Shown one piece after another: positions 1 to 9,768 of a stretch of 64,000 nucleotides of DNA. Each line of letters starts with the position of its first letter. Within the stretch, counting starts at the first letter, position 1. Below the pieces are notes generated by a model. It worked only from the letters and a program-made list of their open reading frames with translations. It was not told where the DNA came from and did not search any database. The position numbers and the translations under genes are program-made. The DNA is from Erpobdella octoculata (Eukaryota > Annelida > Clitellata > Hirudinida > Erpobdellidae): assembly GCA_963978895.1 (NCBI GenBank), contig OZ022247.1:9642456-9706455 (forward strand), read 5' to 3'.

Positions 1-33
1 AATTGAAATTTTAATTGGCTACTTTAGTTCCGC

Positions 34-232
34 TTGCAGAGCGTTTTCGTAACAGCTTTCGCTGTAAGAAGACGCTATATAAATGTATATTACATTACAT
101 TACATTTACATTACATTACATTACATTACATTAGATTACATTACATTACATTACATTACATTACATTACATTACATTACATTACATTACATTACATTACA
201 TTACATTACATTACATTACATTACATTACATT
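34..232 (+). repeat. SINE 3' end followed by (TTACA)n microsatellite
   Basis: The stretch to about position 82 ends in a GCTATATAAAT motif that also closes the tRNA-derived SINE near 31.75 kb, so it looks like the 3' end of a related SINE. The tail has expanded into a pentanucleotide array (83-232) with one variant unit. Reading frames across it are low-complexity artefacts. Confidence 0.6.
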
Positions 233-1734
233 AATACTGCAGCTAAAAAATCATTCTCTGATGACTTAACTTCGCAACATGATGAAAAAAGAGGTGTATT
301 GAGTTGACATTGCTACTAATATTTAAAAAGTACAGAAAGAATGTGAGAAAGAGGATAAGAAAAAAGAAAGTAAGAAAAAAAGTAACCCAGCTGTTCAGTA
401 AATAAAAAATTTAATTTCAATTAATTTTGTTTGATTTTACTGAATATAAGAAATTCAAAACATCTTACAACGGGCTGCATAACGGCAGTTATCGATATTA
501 AAAAAAACTAAAAAAAACGGGACTCTTTTTTCCAAATTCCCCGATCGTGCAGGATAGGGAAGCGTATCGAATAAGTAATCCTGGATAAGATGGTCATTTA
601 ACACTTATTAGCGAATCTCGGATTAATTTGGAGAATCAGACGTCTTTCAGTTCTACTTTTCATCCTTAATCAAAATATGTGAAAATATGTGAAAAGCATG
701 TGCATGTTGAGTTTTTTTATTTTCTTTTTTTCTCCTCCCCCTCCCCCTCGCTTTTTGCCGGGCAAAACTGCTGATGCTGCTCCCACTTGTGCAGGAATAG
801 AAGTCCCTGCTGACTGACATCAGCTAGAACATCTGCATTTCATGTCAAATATTATTGTCATAACCTCTAACTTTTTTCTCTGGAGAGCGGTTTTCCAGGC
901 TTATGAAGACCCATCAGCATTCTAGAATGTGCCAATAAATACGAAAAGCTCATAAAACTATCTTTTTTATTGAACATGTTGTGGTGGATCCATCTCATTC
1001 AGTAACTTGCTCAGTGACTTTGCACAACAAAAATCAAAAAAAGGAAAACTTGTATGACTTCTGTTCATAACAATTTTTGTTTCATTAATAAATTCAAGCA
1101 CATCATCGTATACTTTTCTTCTTTCATAGCAAAAATCAATTTTATTAGAGTCAACAAAGCTTGCCAAGCATTTTTGCAACCATTTATTCTTTCTTGGTCA
1201 CAACAAATTATCCTTCAACAAAACAGTAACATACATTTTCGTGTTCATAAAACAAAAAATTTAAAAAGCCTTTTTCTTCTAGGCCAAAGTAAACATTTAT
1301 GAAAAAAAGTTTCAAAGTACAAAACTAGAAAGAATAATGAAAAGTAAAAACGTTATTCAAAGTACTTGAATGGAGGTTGCTTCAGATAATATCAGTTGAA
1401 CTAGAAAATAAATTATAAAAAGTTATTTACAAAATATTAATCAATAAATGATTTAGTGATCAAACAGATTCTATGCTCCTAATATTTAGAAGTTAATCTT
1501 ATAAATCCAAACAAATGGAGACTACATAAAAATTGTTTACTATCTAGAATTCAGCAAATATAAATAAAAAATCATGCGTGCACTTTAAAATTAATTCTTA
1601 TTTAATATCTAAACCTACAGAGCTATATTATTTAAACTATTACACACCTTTATATCAAATTTTAAAACAACCTGAGAAATTCTAATTCTTAAGCAAATAA
1701 AACTTTTTTATTAGTTTATAGTTCTTTAGATCAG
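233..1734. other. No recognisable gene
   Basis: AT-rich sequence with short open frames on both strands around 970-1300 that match no family I know. No splice-consistent chain of exons was found. It lies downstream of the TFIIS gene, so its last few codons and 3' UTR could be here. Confidence 0.4.
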
Positions 1735-1880
1735 ATGTTTTGAGACTATATAGCAGTATGTAGGAAATACCAAAGTATTTTTTGTTGTGGATCATAATTT
1801 GATCCTTTTAACTGTTCCCTCCTCCTTTATCCGGGCTCGAGACTGGCTCGCAAAAGCGAGGCGGAGTTGATAAACAAAAC
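1735..1880. repeat. Dispersed repeat R1, copy 1
   Basis: Shares a core (TTGTGGATCAT, then a CTCCTCCTTTATC block, then GAGAC..GCTCGCAA..GCGAGGC..GAGTT) with copies near 34.69-34.82 kb and, inverted, 37.94-38.12 kb. The GCTCGC/GCGAGC part can form a short hairpin. Class unknown; probably a small non-autonomous element. Confidence 0.5.
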
Positions 1881-1913
1881 TAGAACATCTCACTAAAGAT
1901 ATAAATTTCTCAC

Positions 1914-3924
1914 CTTCCATCTACGACCACATTTATTGCAAGCCACAAAAGTTGTCATTGGTTCATCTCCACTCAATGTCTGTACCTGGTTGTATGTAGT
2001 GTCTCTTTCACCACACCTGCTGCATTTGAACAAATCTGAACTTGCTCTGTTGACGCTAGGAGCGTGAGCCTCGCTGATTGCTTTCTTTGTTAGTTTTATT
2101 CTCAGTTCCTTCAATTCATCACTGGCCATCTCTTCAGATGTCATGCAAGAAATTTGCTCTGGAGAAATCACTCCGTTCAAGACGTGCTCTTTCAATTTGG
2201 GGTTTTTGGCATCCCTCAAATTCAGTATTCTGCTTTTCACACGATTTGTATACTTGACATCTGTGCTATTCAATTCTTCATAGATGCATGCTTCAATCTT
2301 GGCAGCAAGTTCATAGAAATCAATGGCAAATTCTAAAAAAATATGTAATAAAATTTTTATTTAGTTAATTATTATGATGCAAATTATTAAATTATTAAAA
2401 CATCTTTACAATTCAGATAAGGTAGTTATGCCTAGCCATATAAGCAGCAAGCTGTACAGAAATTTTCTTTTAATTTGAATTGAGCAAGAGATGCTTCATA
2501 TACCAAACAAAATAAATAACCTTTATGAAATACCAATTGAGCTGAATCACTAAGCAGAGATATCAGCCATTGATCATCATCATTTATTTTTGAAACATCC
2601 CTATTCCACACTATGCTAAGGTTTAAATAAAGATTTAAATAACAGGGTGCATATTTCTAAATTGTGCATAGATTTATTAGGCTTAATGCTTCTATAAACA
2701 TTGTGTATAAAACAAAACAAGTAAAGGAAAAACGAGTTTTTTAACACAAACTTTGATTTCAAATACACTTGATTTAGAAATATAAAAGATGTTCAAATTA
2801 AATTTTCTATTTATTTATTTTTTTAATTGAATCATGTATTGTCATCCAATATAAAGCTATGCTGAAAGTTTCAACTTCCTAGCTAGTCAAAAAGCTGGTT
2901 AGATTTTACTTGCAAGATTTGCGTAAAGAGAAAGACCCACACACAAACAGAGATTTTAACCGAAATAAATGTTTGTAAAAAGAGAAATTGAATAAGAATA
3001 TTTAAGCTTTAAGAACTGCTGAATTCAGACTGCAAAACTCATTTTTTAATTAGTCAAATTTCAAAAAAAACATTTTGAATTACTGTTGTTACCAAAATTA
3101 AATTTTTGTGGGATATCAAAAATTATTATTCTATCTTTGTAACCTTTCAAATGTCATTGTAAGCAGTTACAAATTATAAGATACATTTCAATAACCTGTT
3201 GAGTGCAAAGCTTGACAAATCAAATCCCTGCTCTTTAATCTTAATGGGTCATCTGTCATGGGTAATGAAGAAATTCTTGAACATCCGGGTTCTTCCTCAA
3301 CAATAATGGGACTTTCCTTTTTCTGTTTATCATCTGAATCTATACAAAAAACAATTGAATGTAGAAATCTAATGATTTTCTCATGACTTCTTAAATACAA
3401 TAACCAATTTTCACCTTGTGCAAGTTTTTTCCAGCTTATAATGAGTGACTTTGCTAAATTTGAAGCTTCAGAACCATTGCATTTTTTTCTGGCTTCATTG
3501 ACAGTCCTCCCAATGAATGTTTTCTTAAATAAGTATGATCAAACCAATCAAATAGTTAATTTAAAGCACATTACCCAATTTCAACTAGTCCTAATTTGAA
3601 AGAGCATATTAATCAATAATAATATTACACTCTTTGATCAACCAAAATCATATAATTGGCTTATTTTAATTTAATTTAAAAAGTGTAAAACCTTGAGTAT
3701 ATCATAGCTCATCTGTTGCTCTTGAAGCTGTTTAAAAATTTTCAGCAATTTTGCTTCGTCCTTTCGAAAAATAAGGAAATTTAGTTATGTTTCGTTTGAT
3801 TATAACCTAAATTTGTTCATTTCAAACAAAAAAACCGTTGAAATATTACCACTTCTTTTTCCCCAGAGTATTTCTTAAGTTTCTTTTTCAAACGCAAAAC
3901 AGCTTCAAAATTTTCACAAGCCAT
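1914..3924 (-). CDS. TCEA: Transcription elongation factor S-II (TFIIS/TCEA-like)
   Basis: TFIIS binds stalled RNA polymerase II in the nucleus and stimulates cleavage of the backtracked transcript. Exons read on the minus strand: 3924-3850, 3760-3692, 3523-3415, 3339-3196 and 2332-1914; phases agree and give 272 codons. Residues 1-84 form the N-terminal helical (LW) domain. A charged linker follows. The central domain is about 113-225. The C-terminal zinc ribbon is 234-272, with two Cys pairs (CSRC and CNKC) and the acidic hairpin GDEPMTTF; the Asp-Glu pair needed for cleavage is kept. The family usually has Arg-Ser-Ala before that pair; here it is Leu-Ser-Gly. The last exon ends at Trp-Lys before a good donor (GTGAGA). 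The usual final two residues must come from an unlocated short exon; without splicing, the frame adds VRNLYL and stops. The start is the first ATG, with no upstream in-frame exon seen. Confidence 0.9.
2700..2965 (-). repeat. Dispersed repeat R2, copy 1 (in TFIIS intron 4)
   Basis: About 260 bp that recurs at 42.00-42.27 kb and 46.47-46.66 kb in the opposite orientation, and split at 58.07-58.26 plus 58.80-58.95 kb. Diagnostic blocks are TTGTCATCCAATATAAAG, AGCTAGTCAAAAAGCTGGTT and a TCTCTGTTTGTGTG end. No coding capacity; possibly the end of a Helitron-like or other non-autonomous element. Confidence 0.6.
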
Positions 3925-4781
3925 GACAAAATCGAAACGGGTTGAAAACAATTGAATCAGCTGTTTTTGAACCTTGCTCCTTTATGTATATTTCTGAACA
4001 ATACCGCAAGTTACGAAATTACCCCAACTTTCGATTTGGCCTCTGCTAACGTAATGCCCATGATTATTCTGCTACTATAAATAGTCGAGCTGCTTGTGAA
4101 TAAGGACGCTAAATTAATGCAAAAAGACGAAGCTACGTTGTAACTATGAAATCAACAAGGTCGTTTTTTGATAAGCACCTAAAAATGAGATCAATGAGGT
4201 GCTAAAAAAATTTCAGTCCCTTTTGCGCCTGCCTAATCTAAACTAAACTAATCCCGACGCAGAATGGTCAGTATTACCATAGATATATAGCACATATACA
4301 ATATTTCCTGTATCTATTAAATATGTCAAGAAACTAGAACTGATATAGCCAGGCGCGACCTTACCATTGGGCTACTGTACTCATAAGATACGAATCTCAG
4401 CTAACAAGAAAACTGTCACTTTCTTCAAGCACGTGGACACACCCCCAGACTCCAAGAGGTAAAAACTATCAAGCACTGCTTTCAGGAGAGCTATGTAGCG
4501 CAACCTGCGATCAAGGCAATACCAATGATTAGTCTATACACCGCAATACCTGAAAATCGAGTCCATCTACTAGCCAGACGCACAGTGAAACAAACTTAAA
4601 GGCGTAATCCGGTCATCCGGTGACTTCTTAATGGCAGTACGCAGCATCTAAGGATACCATATTCCGACCCTGAAACAATAAATATATGCAAACACAAGAG
4701 CTGAAGACTGCAAGACTAGCAGCTTTTATCCACTAAAAAATGAAGTTTACACAACAGAAATAGAAAAATGAAAATAAAAAG
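3925..4781. other. Intergenic region between TFIIS and MRPS23
   Basis: Upstream flank of TFIIS (its promoter should be here) and downstream flank of MRPS23. No gene, RNA or repeat structure that I can support. A short ACCATAGATATATAG motif near 4276 resembles the small palindromes described elsewhere. Confidence 0.4.
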
Positions 4782-7700
4782 TCAAGGTTCAGTTTTGAGG
4801 TCAATTCTATTAAGCTTTAATCGGTCTGCTGCAGCATCAAAGGCTTGTTCATCTGTCATAGTTGGATCACCTTTCTTTAATTCTTTCATAGTGTCAATAA
4901 ACCTGAAAAAAACACAACTTACTAAACACAACAAAAGCAACCAGAAATCTTTAATCACAGTAACCAGCCAACCTTTGACAAGAATATTTGTCAGTTATAT
5001 TGTTGAGATTCATAACATCACTGGTGTCAAAGGACTTCTGATATTTCCTGAGTGAGCATATTTTTCAGTTAAAGAAAATTAAATAATAAATATTGTATTC
5101 TTTAAAAAAAAATAAAATAACAAAATCTTAAGAAGTTAGAAATAGTTTAACAGGCTGGCATAACTTACAACAAACATTGGCCTGGCACTACAAATACCAG
5201 ACTTTACTATTAACAAATCTTTAGTGACCTCTTCCTTTATATTGTTATGTTTTCGTCAAATCATATTACGGATCCAATAGAATGGTTTTGCAGTTTATTG
5301 GATGATAATAAAATGAAGCTTGGATAAGTCTATTTTATACCTTCTAATAGGATCCTCTTATTATACAGGTTTTTTATATAGCGCTTTTTTACAAAATAAA
5401 AGTCACAAAAGCGCACATAATAATAATAATAATAAATGTCTTTCTGAGGTGCATAAGCAATGATATAAAATTATAACCGTAGATATAACACTACTCCCTT
5501 CTTAATCCTGTTCGTGGCCTTGACCGCAATTTGCAAACAGCATGGTCAAGTCTCTTGACCGTTTGATGCAGTTTCTTCCAGTCCTTCTTTGGCTCATCAA
5601 CAGAGTTTTTCTTTGGCTCATCGTCGCCATTTCTGCCCGGTTCATCACAGCCTTTTTTGCATGCCTCGTCCTGAACATCTTTGCACGGTTTATCGGAACT
5701 GTCTGCTTTTTCTTCTTTCTTCACATCTTTTAGATCTTTGTTGAAATCATATTTCAAATAAGCACCATCTTTTTTTTATTACACGATCTGAGGTATCTCT
5801 CCATTGAATATTCAGCACATTGTTTTCCATAACACAATCCCGCCATCGAATATTCGCCATATTTTTTTTTCATGAAAATATCTTAGATATCTTTTCATCG
5901 AATATTCCATGGCTGGTCTTTTCTTCCTCCACTCCTCAAGATCTTTCTAAAAAAACTCTTCAAAAGGTTTTTCGAAAACACGTTCCATAAATCCGATAAA
6001 TCCCTTAATCAAACTGCTATTTGATTTTAAAATGACTCTTAGTCTATCTGATTTAGAATCCTCGGTACCGTTCTCTGTACTTGGCTCATCTTTTTCAGAG
6101 TTTTTGCTGGCTGCATTGCTATTGTTGTTTTGGAAAAGTTCATCGCTGTCATCTTTGTTTTCTTCCAAGCTACAATTGAACGTTTTCTTTTCACATTCCA
6201 ACTCGGCTCTTTCATCGGTGTCAACTTTCGTATCGTCCAGCGGATCTTTCTTCAAATCATCGCCATCGTCTCTCAAATCAGTGTCTTCTTTTTTTGTCAA
6301 GTTAGCTTAGACGTATTTCTCCATTGGAGTTTCATCCGTTTTTAAATCCTCGGTTGCTTTATCCCAGTTAGATTCGTCACTAAAATCTGACCCTGAATAT
6401 TCGGTGCCATCGTCTGTTATGGAGGCTTCCGTTTCAGAACCATCGCTCTATGGGTAAAAGCCACCGCTGTTATTGTAATTATTATAATCATCATCGTCAC
6501 TTTCATCCTCATCGTTTTGCATTTCGTTTTCAACATTCTTTTCATCTTCTTTAGTTTTGTTGTCGACGTCCAAACCGACTGTATCATTGTCACCATCTTT
6601 GCCAGGCTCGTCATCACCATCTTTGCAGGGTTCATCTTGAACATCTTTGCATGGTTCATCTTGAACATCTTTGCAAGGTTAATTATCATGACCATCTTTG
6701 ACAGGCTCATCATCATGACCCACCTGACTTGTGCAGTCTGTACGGCCGTCATCCGTCACATGCTCTGAGACACAGCTGGTGGACTCCAGTTCAAATTGGG
6801 TTTCGCTGCAGCAACCCACATCTTTTTCTTCACCAGCAGCCCGCTGGTCCAGAACCGTGTCCACCACTGCCTCAGCCAACCCTGCGACCAAACTCTCAAC
6901 AGTCGTACCGTCCAGACTACACTCAGGCAAACCAATGTCAGAAACATTCCCATTTTCTTCCTCTTTGTTGTCGTTTTCTGACAGCAACGCCGTACCGACT
7001 GCTACTACTTTGTTTTCATGGCCTAGAATCATTCCTTCTCCTTTCTTCCCCTGTGCTGCCATGTTTTATCTCGCTTGTTGTCTTTCTTGCTCCAGCAATT
7101 TTCTTTTTAATTTTCTCCGCTTAACCACAGCTTCCTCGTCAATATCTAATAAATATTCATCGTTGTCAGGCCCATAGCCTTCATTCACTAACTCGGCTAG
7201 GAGGCATTCCCTAAGTTCGTCCTTTTTACCTGTATCGCTCAGGCCACGTTTCTTCAGCTCGTCTTTCAATTCACTCGTCCAAAGCTCATCCAATGCTTTC
7301 AAAACCATTTTTTTAATCCACTTCTAGACACCAGTGTTATAAAATCGTCAAATCGTATAACGGGTCCAATAGAATGGTTTTGCAGTTTATTGGATGATAA
7401 TAAAATGAAGCTTGGATAAGTCTATTTTATACCTTCTAATATGATCCTAATAATAATAAATGTCTTTCTGAGGTGCGTAAGCAATGATATAAAATTATAA
7501 CGATAGATATAACAATATAATTTTCTATAATTTATACTTCCTTCTCTTAAAAAGTGTTCAAAAGCAATTAAATGTGAACAACTTTACCATCTAAAGGTGT
7601 ATGACGCCCTCATAATTAATTGGTACAATGCAACATAGTATTTAAATATCCAAAACAAAAATTTTCTAAGTGGGCTAACCAGAAGAACCATAACAAAAAA

Positions 7701-7872
7701 ACCTACTTACACTCTTACTTCATCTTCTTCATATAAGATTTCGGGAACAGATCTTTCATCTAGAAACCTGTCATATCTTGGTTCAACTCTCGGTGGAAAT
7801 GCTGCCATAATGTCATACCACATTGGCTTGTCCGTTTTTGGCATGACGCCTGATTTCAACAGATGTGTTACT
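4782..7872 (-). CDS. MRPS23: Mitochondrial ribosomal protein S23 (mS23), 5' exon not found
   Basis: Small-subunit protein of the animal mitochondrial ribosome. Three exons on the minus strand: 7872-7711, 5047-4973 and 4902-4782 (stop TGA at 4784-4782); phases 2/2/2 join cleanly to about 118 residues. Family features are HLLKSG...KPMWYDIMAAFPP at the start, YEEDEVRVKY across the first junction, and KYSCQRFIDTMKEL near the end. The first exon, expected to encode about 15 residues ending in a GS-I-F-type motif, was not found between 7.87 and 12 kb; it may be short or displaced by insertions. The middle intron (2.66 kb) contains an LTR retroelement in the same orientation, and the upstream flank has a Tigger-like MITE. 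The family is usually longer at the C terminus than the 118 residues seen. Confidence 0.82.
5243..5490 (-). repeat. 3' LTR of the SAP element
   Basis: 248 bp. Matches the other LTR over nearly its whole length except for an extra segment of about 70 bp near 5361-5428, next to a (TAA)n run, which contains ACAAAATAAAAGTCACAAAAG. Confidence 0.8.
5491..7308 (-). pseudogene. SAP-domain, acidic-repeat reading frame of the LTR element (degenerate)
   Basis: Starts with ATG at 7308, 10 bases after the PBS. The first 80 codons carry a SAP motif (ELKDELKKRGLSDTGKKDEL), a helix-turn-helix DNA-binding fold found in SAFB and hnRNP U and, from memory, in some gag proteins of invertebrate LTR elements. The rest is acidic and repetitive, with units such as DEPCKD and VQDEPCKD, then a Lys/Asp-rich tail. 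Frame continuity is striking: coding-like sequence at 7308-7066, 7062-6679, 6300-5947 and 5757-5491 is all in one frame, broken only by in-frame TAA/TAG codons (7065, 6678, 6450 and about 6309) and by two homopolymer-run slips around 5862 and 5778. Neighbouring host genes use TAA, TAG and TGA as stops, so this is decay rather than a changed code. No cysteine-knuckle, protease or RT motif was found. Confidence 0.7.
7318..7333 (-). promoter_or_regulatory. Candidate primer-binding site
   Basis: TGGTGTCTAGAAGTGG begins one base inside the 5' LTR end, where a tRNA-complementary primer site is expected. The tRNA species cannot be assigned here. Confidence 0.6.
7335..7514 (-). repeat. 5' LTR of the SAP element
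   Basis: 180 bp. On the minus strand it has a TATA-like GGTATAAAATAG (7433-7422) and an AATAAA polyadenylation signal (7391-7386), in the expected promoter-then-poly(A) order. Termini are TGTTATA and TATAACA. Confidence 0.8.
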
Positions 7873-7919
7873 CTAAAAAATAAATCATAGTGAAATGTTA
7901 TTGTTAAATATACATACTA

Positions 7920-8322
7920 CTGTAAAATCTTGCTATGATGTACCCTGGATATAACATACAATTGGATATATCATAGTGAAATTTTGGTGCCATGCTATTT
8001 TGCTCCGGCTATAGCGTACATTTTGCTATACGTACTCAAATTTGGGCCCCAGTTACAATATTTATCATGTACATAACAGATTATTTGACCCATTTACAAA
8101 GCATGATCAGCAACACAAAAGTTTATTTCGACTGCGGGGAAAACGAAGTGACAATCAAGTTATCGATCGTCTGGTGTCCTAATTCCCAGACTAATTACTG
8201 CTTCCCTAACGTTTCATGTGCAATAAATAACTTGATATTTTATACCCTGGATATGACAGACTTTGAACATAAAGTACGCATTTCTTGGATCCCTTAAAAT
8301 ATGTTATAGTGGAATTATACTG
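7920..8322. mobile_element. Tigger/pogo-like MITE
   Basis: Inverted ends read CTGTAAAATCTTGCTATGA on the left and CAGTATAATTCCACTATAAC on the right (reverse complement), each flanked by TA, the mariner-superfamily target duplication. The right end resembles Tigger termini. 403 bp with no transposase. Internal frames have no family match. Confidence 0.6.
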
Positions 8323-8789
8323 TAATTGGGTTACCTGGGTTTTTCTATTGTTGTTTCTCTCTCTCATTTTAACTATCTTTCCCTTGCTTTTTCTTGTTCT
8401 CTCTTTGAACTTCTACAGTTGAACACTTCTTATAAAAGATTTGATATTCCTGTTTTTAACTATCTCTTTCCTTCCCAATATTTCTCTTATAATTTCTTCT
8501 CGCCCTCCTTGTCTCTCTACCTTGGGGCCACCCATATATTACGTATGCAATAAACTACAGATTTTAACACACCCTCCCCTGTTGTACCTTCTACATTTTC
8601 AGACCTCCTCCCTTATGTGTATATAGGAACAGGGCTTTAACAACCCGCAATATAAAAATGCATAAAACCACCATAGAATTGCCTTTCTCCCAGCTGTGGG
8701 CACAGCCAAAAAAGCCAGGTAGTAGTGGTAGTAGTAGAAAATTAGTTAGGCGCACTCTAGTATTGTGAAATCTCAGAAGCACTGGGAAC

Positions 8790-9045
8790 GACTCGTGCAC
8801 ATGGAATCACACAGTTTCCTGCCACCCGCACGTGTATCCGAAATCGGTATGTGCCGAACCCTATTACCCCCAGTCGCGAAACTGGTACTCATTTATCGAC
8901 CAGTGAAGGATGAAAGACTGAGTTGGCCTGAGCAGTATGAGTTAATTTCTTGCTCAAGGAAATTACGTGCCCAAACCTGGAATCGAACCCAGATAGTCCG
9001 CATATCCAAGCCGGTGTCTAAACCACTAGACCAACACGTCTCACA
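8790..9045 (-). mobile_element. tRNA-derived SINE
   Basis: On the minus strand the 5' part carries an A box (TGGTCTAGTGG) and B box (GGTTCGATTCC, 8989-8979), as in RNA polymerase III promoters. The body contains ACCAGTTTCGCGACTGGGGG and GGGTTCGG, which recur in the same orientation at about 53.07-53.14 kb. The tRNA part is not a functional tRNA: it is continuous with a repeated body and has no clean acceptor stem. Confidence 0.7.
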
Positions 9046-9252
9046 GGTGTCAAAAATCTTCATATTTTTTTCTAAAAGTTAGTCAACTTCTTTTTCAAAA
9101 TGGCCGGTGACTGATGAAGAAGTAGACCGTTATCTATTTTTACAACGTTTTATTCGTTATAATTCTAAAAGAAAGAGGGTCATATAGATAATTTGGCAAA
9201 TGTTTGTTTACATCATATATAAAAATATATGACTGAACCGAATCTTATTCAA

Positions 9253-9255
<3 letters not shown>

Positions 9256-9308
<53 letters not shown>

Positions 9309-9768
9309 GAATGTTTGTCTGTGAGTCTGTTTGTCCTTTATAGAAATCTGAACTGCTGGAGCGATCTTGATGAAATTTGGCAAGGAGGTAGTTCTCTTAC
9401 AGGGCAAGAAAGTTAAGGAGGTTTGGACTCCCTACTCCAATCCCCCAGCTCAGGGGGGACAAAAAACCTTTCCAGGCAAAAAGTGCCTATGTACAACTAT
9501 CAAAGGTAATTTTGTAATAAAATTCAAATTTAGTTTACGTAACAACGTTTGAAGGCTTCAAGCAACTTTTAGCCAGTTTTAGCAAATCTATTTTACGTTT
9601 TATGGGTTAAAAAAAGTTAGGAAAGAATGGAAAAGAGAAAATGAGCGTGAGCGGGTACAGGAGAGCAAGCGTAAGCGGGAGGGCAAGCGGGGATGGAAAC
9701 GGGAGCAAGAGAGAAAAACGATAACAAAACCTCTGAAAACCCCGAGCAATGCCGGGTAACCCCGCTAG
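9256..9768 (+). mobile_element. Helitron-like non-autonomous element
   Basis: Begins TC followed by a (AT)n run and the block ATGAATGTTTGTCTGTGAG, and ends GCCGGGTAACCCCGCTAG: a GC hairpin just before CTAG, as Helitron 3' ends require. The body has a GAGCGGGA-type purine-rich minisatellite (about 9640-9720). Related sequence lies inverted at 43.56-43.94 and 46.18-46.45 kb and direct at 45.41-45.64 kb. No Rep/helicase is encoded here. Confidence 0.55.

Larger units (their letters stand above)
5243..7514 (-). mobile_element. Non-autonomous LTR retrotransposon with a SAP-domain ORF
   Basis: Direct repeats at 7335-7514 and 5243-5490 both begin TGTTATA-type and end TATAACA when read on the minus strand, the canonical TG...CA form. 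The internal part opens one base after the 5' LTR with a primer-binding-site-like TGGTGTCTAGAAGTGG (7333-7318), resembling the PBS of many Gypsy-type elements (from memory). It closes with a purine tract AAGAAGGGAGTAG directly before the 3' LTR (5503-5491). Flanks show a possible 4-bp target duplication ATAT, weak in AT-rich DNA. No protease, RT or integrase is present, so it would depend on another element. It sits in the MRPS23 intron, same orientation. Confidence 0.82.

Noticed and set aside
6032..6310. Plus-strand Ser/Phe-rich ORFs at 5.5-7.2 kb
   Set aside because: Antisense shadows of the acidic minus-strand frame of the LTR element.
5491..7308. Altered genetic code or programmed readthrough to explain in-frame TAA/TAG
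   Set aside because: Host genes in the window end at TAA, TAG and TGA and have none inside exons, and the frame also has slips in homopolymer runs.
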